The notes under the pieces: generated by a model
What the model was told of the DNA's origin: nothing
What the model saw: only the letters and a program-made list of their open reading frames with translations
Databases searched by the model: none
Part shown: positions 5,882 to 7,927 of the stretch, one piece after another
How the letters are laid out: each line of letters starts with the position of its first letter
How positions within the stretch are numbered: the first letter of the stretch is position 1
Translations under genes and position numbers: made by a program
DNA from: an uncultured Erysipelotrichaceae bacterium
GTDB taxonomy: Bacteria; Bacillota_I; Bacilli_A; Erysipelotrichales; Coprobacillaceae
NCBI GenBank assembly: GCA_937917505.1
Contig: CALDMQ010000093.1
Location: 1-7,927 of the forward strand
Reading direction: 5' to 3'
DNA: 7,927 bases

Positions 5882-6971
5882 GAATTATACAAAAGAATTT
5901 CAAAAAGAAATTGTTAAACGTCATATTATGATTGCAATGATCTCTACAATGGTGATTTTGTTATTTTATTTGTTTTTAGATTATTTTTATAATGGTTCTA
6001 TTATTGATTTGATTACATTGATTTTTGGTTGGGATTTTGCAAATTTTGTGTTGAAGAATCAAAAAGTTGTTGTTTTTATGACTTTACTAATTGCTTTATT
6101 GTGTAATTCATTATTGGTAGAAGTTTATGCGATTCAAAAAATATCTCGTGTCTTTTCATCTATTAAGATTTTGTTTCGAAAAGATAATCAAAGAATTGTC
6201 TTAGAAGATTCTTTAAAAGAATTAGAAACAGATTTAAATGATTTAAAACAAGAAAATATTGAAAATGAAAAACGTGCTATTCAAGAAGCACAACATAAGG
6301 TTGATATGATTGCTTATTTAGCACATGATATTAGAACACCATTAGCGAGTGTTATTGGCTATTTGAGTTTATTAAATGAAACAGATTTACCAGAAGATTT
6401 AAGAAAGAAGTACACGCAAATCACATTAGATAAAGCTAATCGTTTAGAAACATTAGTCAAGGAATTCTTTGATATTACAAAATTAAATCAAACATATTTA
6501 CCAATGCAAAAAGAAGATATTTGTTTGTGTTATCTATTTGAACAAATGAAAGAAGAATTTTATCCTTTATTATCAGAAAATAATCAAACACTAAATATTG
6601 ATATTGATAAAGATTTGATGATATTTGCTGATGCACAAAAAATAGCAAGAGTTTTTAATAATATTATAAAAAATGCCATGTATTATGGTGATGAGTATTC
6701 TATTATCAATATTTCTGCAAAACAAGATCAAGTCTATGTTCATATTTATTTTCAAAATCAAGGTCCGACAATTCCACAAGATAAACTCGATACTATCTTT
6801 GAACAATTTTATCGTTTAGATAGTTCACGTTCTTCTTCTACAGGTGGTTCAGGATTGGGACTTTCTATTGCGAAAATGATTGTGAACCAACATCAAGGTT
6901 TTATTAAAGCAATCAGTCAAAATCATCAAACAACATTTGAAGTCATTATTCCACGAAAGGATACATTTTAA
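5874..6971 (+). CDS. VanS-like sensor histidine kinase
   Basis: This 365-residue membrane kinase has two predicted transmembrane helices, about 19-36 and 64-85, enclosing a short extracellular loop of roughly 27 residues. A linker/coiled stretch (about 104-142) follows, then the HisKA dimerisation domain with phosphoacceptor His151 in L-A-H-D-I-R-T-P-L. The ATPase domain has N box F-N-N-I-I-K-N-A (261-268), a G1 box reading Q-N-Q-G (294-297) with Asn instead of the usual Asp, which as I recall is also seen in VanS, and G2 box G-G-S-G-L-G-L (324-330). The stretch T-L-D-K-A-N-R-L-E (184-192) is VanS-like. Translation probably starts at TTG 5874, inside the last codons of the regulator gene (8-bp overlap), implying coupling. 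GGAGTAGG lies 8 nt upstream. The first internal ATG would remove the N-terminus and has no clear site. The small outer loop leaves little room for a classical ligand domain. Confidence 0.92.
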   Translation: MDKNYTKEFQKEIVKRHIMIAMISTMVILLFYLFLDYFYNGSIIDLITLIFGWDFANFVLKNQKVVVFMTLLIALLCNSLLVEVYAIQKISRVFSSIKILFRKDNQRIVLEDSLKELETDLNDLKQENIENEKRAIQEAQHKVDMIAYLAHDIRTPLASVIGYLSLLNETDLPEDLRKKYTQITLDKANRLETLVKEFFDITKLNQTYLPMQKEDICLCYLFEQMKEEFYPLLSENNQTLNIDIDKDLMIFADAQKIARVFNNIIKNAMYYGDEYSIINISAKQDQVYVHIYFQNQGPTIPQDKLDTIFEQFYRLDSSRSSSTGGSGLGLSIAKMIVNQHQGFIKAISQNHQTTFEVIIPRKDTF

Positions 6972-6995
6972 GAAAATATTAAAAAATTCTTAAAA
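6966..6995 (+). promoter_or_regulatory. TTAA repeats at 11-bp spacing and dyad, candidate response-regulator box (C39 gene)
   Basis: TTAA occurs at 6968, 6979 and 6990, an exact 11-bp register. The same bases form a perfect 9-bp inverted repeat, TTTTAAGAA (6966-6974) and TTCTTAAAA (6987-6995). The last TTAA starts 26 bp before the -10 box, the same distance as in the two-component promoter. The region overlaps the kinase stop. The dyad might also act as a weak terminator for the kinase gene. Confidence 0.5.
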
Positions 6996-7015
6996 ATATC
7001 CTTTTTCTTTTTGGA

Positions 7016-7021
7016 TATACT
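7016..7021 (+). promoter_or_regulatory. -10 box of the C39 peptidase gene
   Basis: TATACT has no good -35 at 17 bp (AAAATA), so this looks like an activator-dependent promoter. It overlaps a 6-bp inverted repeat ATATCC (6996-7001) and GGATAT (7013-7018). Predicted +1 is near 7028, at the ribosome binding site. Confidence 0.5.
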
Positions 7022-7027
7022 TTTGAT

Positions 7028-7034
7028 GAGGTGG
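7028..7034 (+). promoter_or_regulatory. Ribosome binding site fixing the C39 start
   Basis: GAGGTGG lies 6 nt before ATG at 7041. An in-frame TTG at 7011 would add ten residues encoded within the promoter and is unlikely. Confidence 0.75.
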
Positions 7035-7040
7035 AAAATA

Positions 7041-7802
7041 ATGAAAAATAAGATATTTGTTTTTATCTTTGTGATTATGATACCTTTCTTTATTTATTTT
7101 ATAGATCATATTGTATTTGGTGATATGGTTATTATGGCAAATTATGATCAAAGTCAAGAGTGGAAAATGATTTATGAAAATCAAGATGATTATCCAATAT
7201 CGCTTATAGAATTAGCATTAAGAAATAAAGAAACCATTCCTTTTGTAAATCGTTATCCGCAAAATAAACATAAAACCTCAAAGATGACATTAGAAAGAGA
7301 ATTATCTTTTGAGATGGTACCATTATTATTACAATGGGATGAACGTGGGAGGTATGAAAAATATGGACAAGATATGATGGCTATTAATGGTCGTGGTCCA
7401 ACGTGTTTATCAATGGTTGCTAGTTATTTGAAACAAGATCCTACTTTACATCCTTATGCAATAGCTCAATATGCTTATGATAATGGTTATTATAATGGTT
7501 ATTATAATGGTGGAATATCTTGGACATTGATGAATGAGGGAGTGAGACATTTAGGTTTACAGGTTCAAGAGCTTCCTTTAAATGAACAAGCAATCATCAA
7601 TACTTTTACAAATAATCAATTGATTATTTGTAGTGTGCGTAAGGGGACGTTTACTTCGACGGGGCATTTTATTGTTTTAAGAGGTTATTAAGATGGTTTG
7701 ATTTATGTGAATGATCCTAATAGCGTAGTCAAAAGTCAAAGAGGGTATACATATAACGAATTATCTCACCAAATTAAATATCTTTGGAGTTATGATATAT
7801 AA
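7041..7802 (+). pseudogene. C39-family cysteine peptidase-like membrane protein, premature stop and lost CGPT cysteine
   Basis: From ATG 7041 the frame runs 216 codons to TAA at 7689-7691. The same frame then continues for 36 more sense codons with family-like sequence (Y-V-N-D-P-N-S and a Trp-containing end) to TAA at 7800-7802, so the ancestral protein had about 253 residues. It starts with a membrane anchor (about 5-26). A region around Y-P-Q-N-K (72-76) and L-L-L-Q-W-D-E-R (95-102) precedes a papain-like C39_2 domain. The expected nucleophile motif C-G-P-T reads R-G-P-T (118-121), explained by one TGT to CGT change. A second Cys (122) remains. The catalytic His is in T-G-H-F (207-210), but the later D-P-N-S segment lies past the stop. 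Two independent lesions argue for loss of peptidase activity. It is placed after the VanRS-like pair, with a promoter resembling theirs. Confidence 0.8.
7482..7505 (+). repeat. 12-bp tandem duplication inside the C39 gene
   Basis: AATGGTTATTAT occurs twice in tandem (7482-7493 and 7494-7505), followed by a partial third copy. It encodes N-G-Y-Y repeated, keeping frame and adding four residues to a loop before the conserved S-W segment. It probably arose by replication slippage. Confidence 0.75.
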
Positions 7803-7927
7803 AGTCTGTTTATTTTAGAATAAAGATATTATATTTTTATGACTTGTACGACCCTTTGACAAAAATTGTATAGGATAAGTCTTGCATATATTTCCTGCTA
7901 TATAAGCTTTCTTTTTTTAGAATGTAA
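7803..7927. other. Non-coding end of window
   Basis: I find no supported gene on either strand here. A 6-bp all-A/T hairpin (7809-7824) lacks a proper T-run. The stretch 7843-7871 contains TTGACA but no -10 at a proper distance. The region may lead into the next gene or an insertion element to the right. Confidence 0.4.

Noticed and set aside
7809..7824. Hairpin TTTATT-TTAG-AATAAA as terminator of the C39 gene
   Set aside because: The stem is only 6 bp, entirely A/T, and is not followed by a run of T.
7856..7906. TTGACA (7856-7861) as a promoter -35 at the right edge
   Set aside because: There is no -10-like hexamer at 15-19 bp. The TATA-like strings lie 25 bp or more away.
1..7927. CRISPR arrays, tRNA or rRNA genes
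   Set aside because: No spaced repeat array, cloverleaf pattern or rRNA-like stretch was seen. The 11-bp repeats are too short and too close together for CRISPR.

Overview
The window is AT-rich, with strong AGGAGG-type ribosome binding sites and Rho-independent terminators, which points to a low-GC Firmicute. The NifU-like/GGGtGRT gene pair, two Cof-type HAD phosphatases and a VanR/VanS-type two-component system together suggest an anaerobic gut Erysipelotrichia/Coprobacillaceae-type bacterium. That taxonomic guess is inference from gene content and style, not from a marker gene.

Left end (1-580): the 3' end of a tyrosine recombinase gene, its terminator, then about 240 bp of non-coding DNA holding five copies of a TGTTAG-type repeat in two groups, with exactly 11 bp between copies within each group. 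This looks like the attachment-site flank of an integrated element lying mostly to the left. The element abuts the terminator of the next operon. Region 581-2287 (minus strand): a two-gene operon encoding a NifU-like iron-sulfur scaffold-type protein and a GGGtGRT-family protein of unknown function. It has a near-consensus promoter (TTGACT-17-TATAAT) and a perfect dyad placed at the predicted transcription start. Region 2450-3549 (plus): a single-gene unit encoding a CapA-family lipoprotein with its own promoter and a strong terminator.

Region 3548-5133 (plus): two HAD/Cof-type hydrolase genes in tandem. The first is broken: about 30-50 codons are missing from its middle and the reading frame shifts at the junction. 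The second is intact. Region 5130-6971: a VanR-like response regulator and a VanS-like histidine kinase with overlapping reading frames. Region 6966-7802: a membrane-anchored C39-like cysteine-peptidase gene that appears dead or dying. The Cys expected in the CGPT motif is Arg, and an in-frame TAA interrupts the domain before the conserved DPNS segment, after which the same frame reads on with recognisable family sequence for 36 codons.

The most interesting link is between the last two units. The promoters of the response-regulator gene and of the C39 gene carry TTAA repeats in 11-bp register. In both, the last TTAA starts exactly 26 bp upstream of the -10 box, and the predicted transcript starts at the ribosome binding site. 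This suggests that the two-component system activates its own operon and the neighbouring peptidase gene. No vanHAX-type resistance genes lie in the window. The last 125 bp (7803-7927) hold no gene that I can support.
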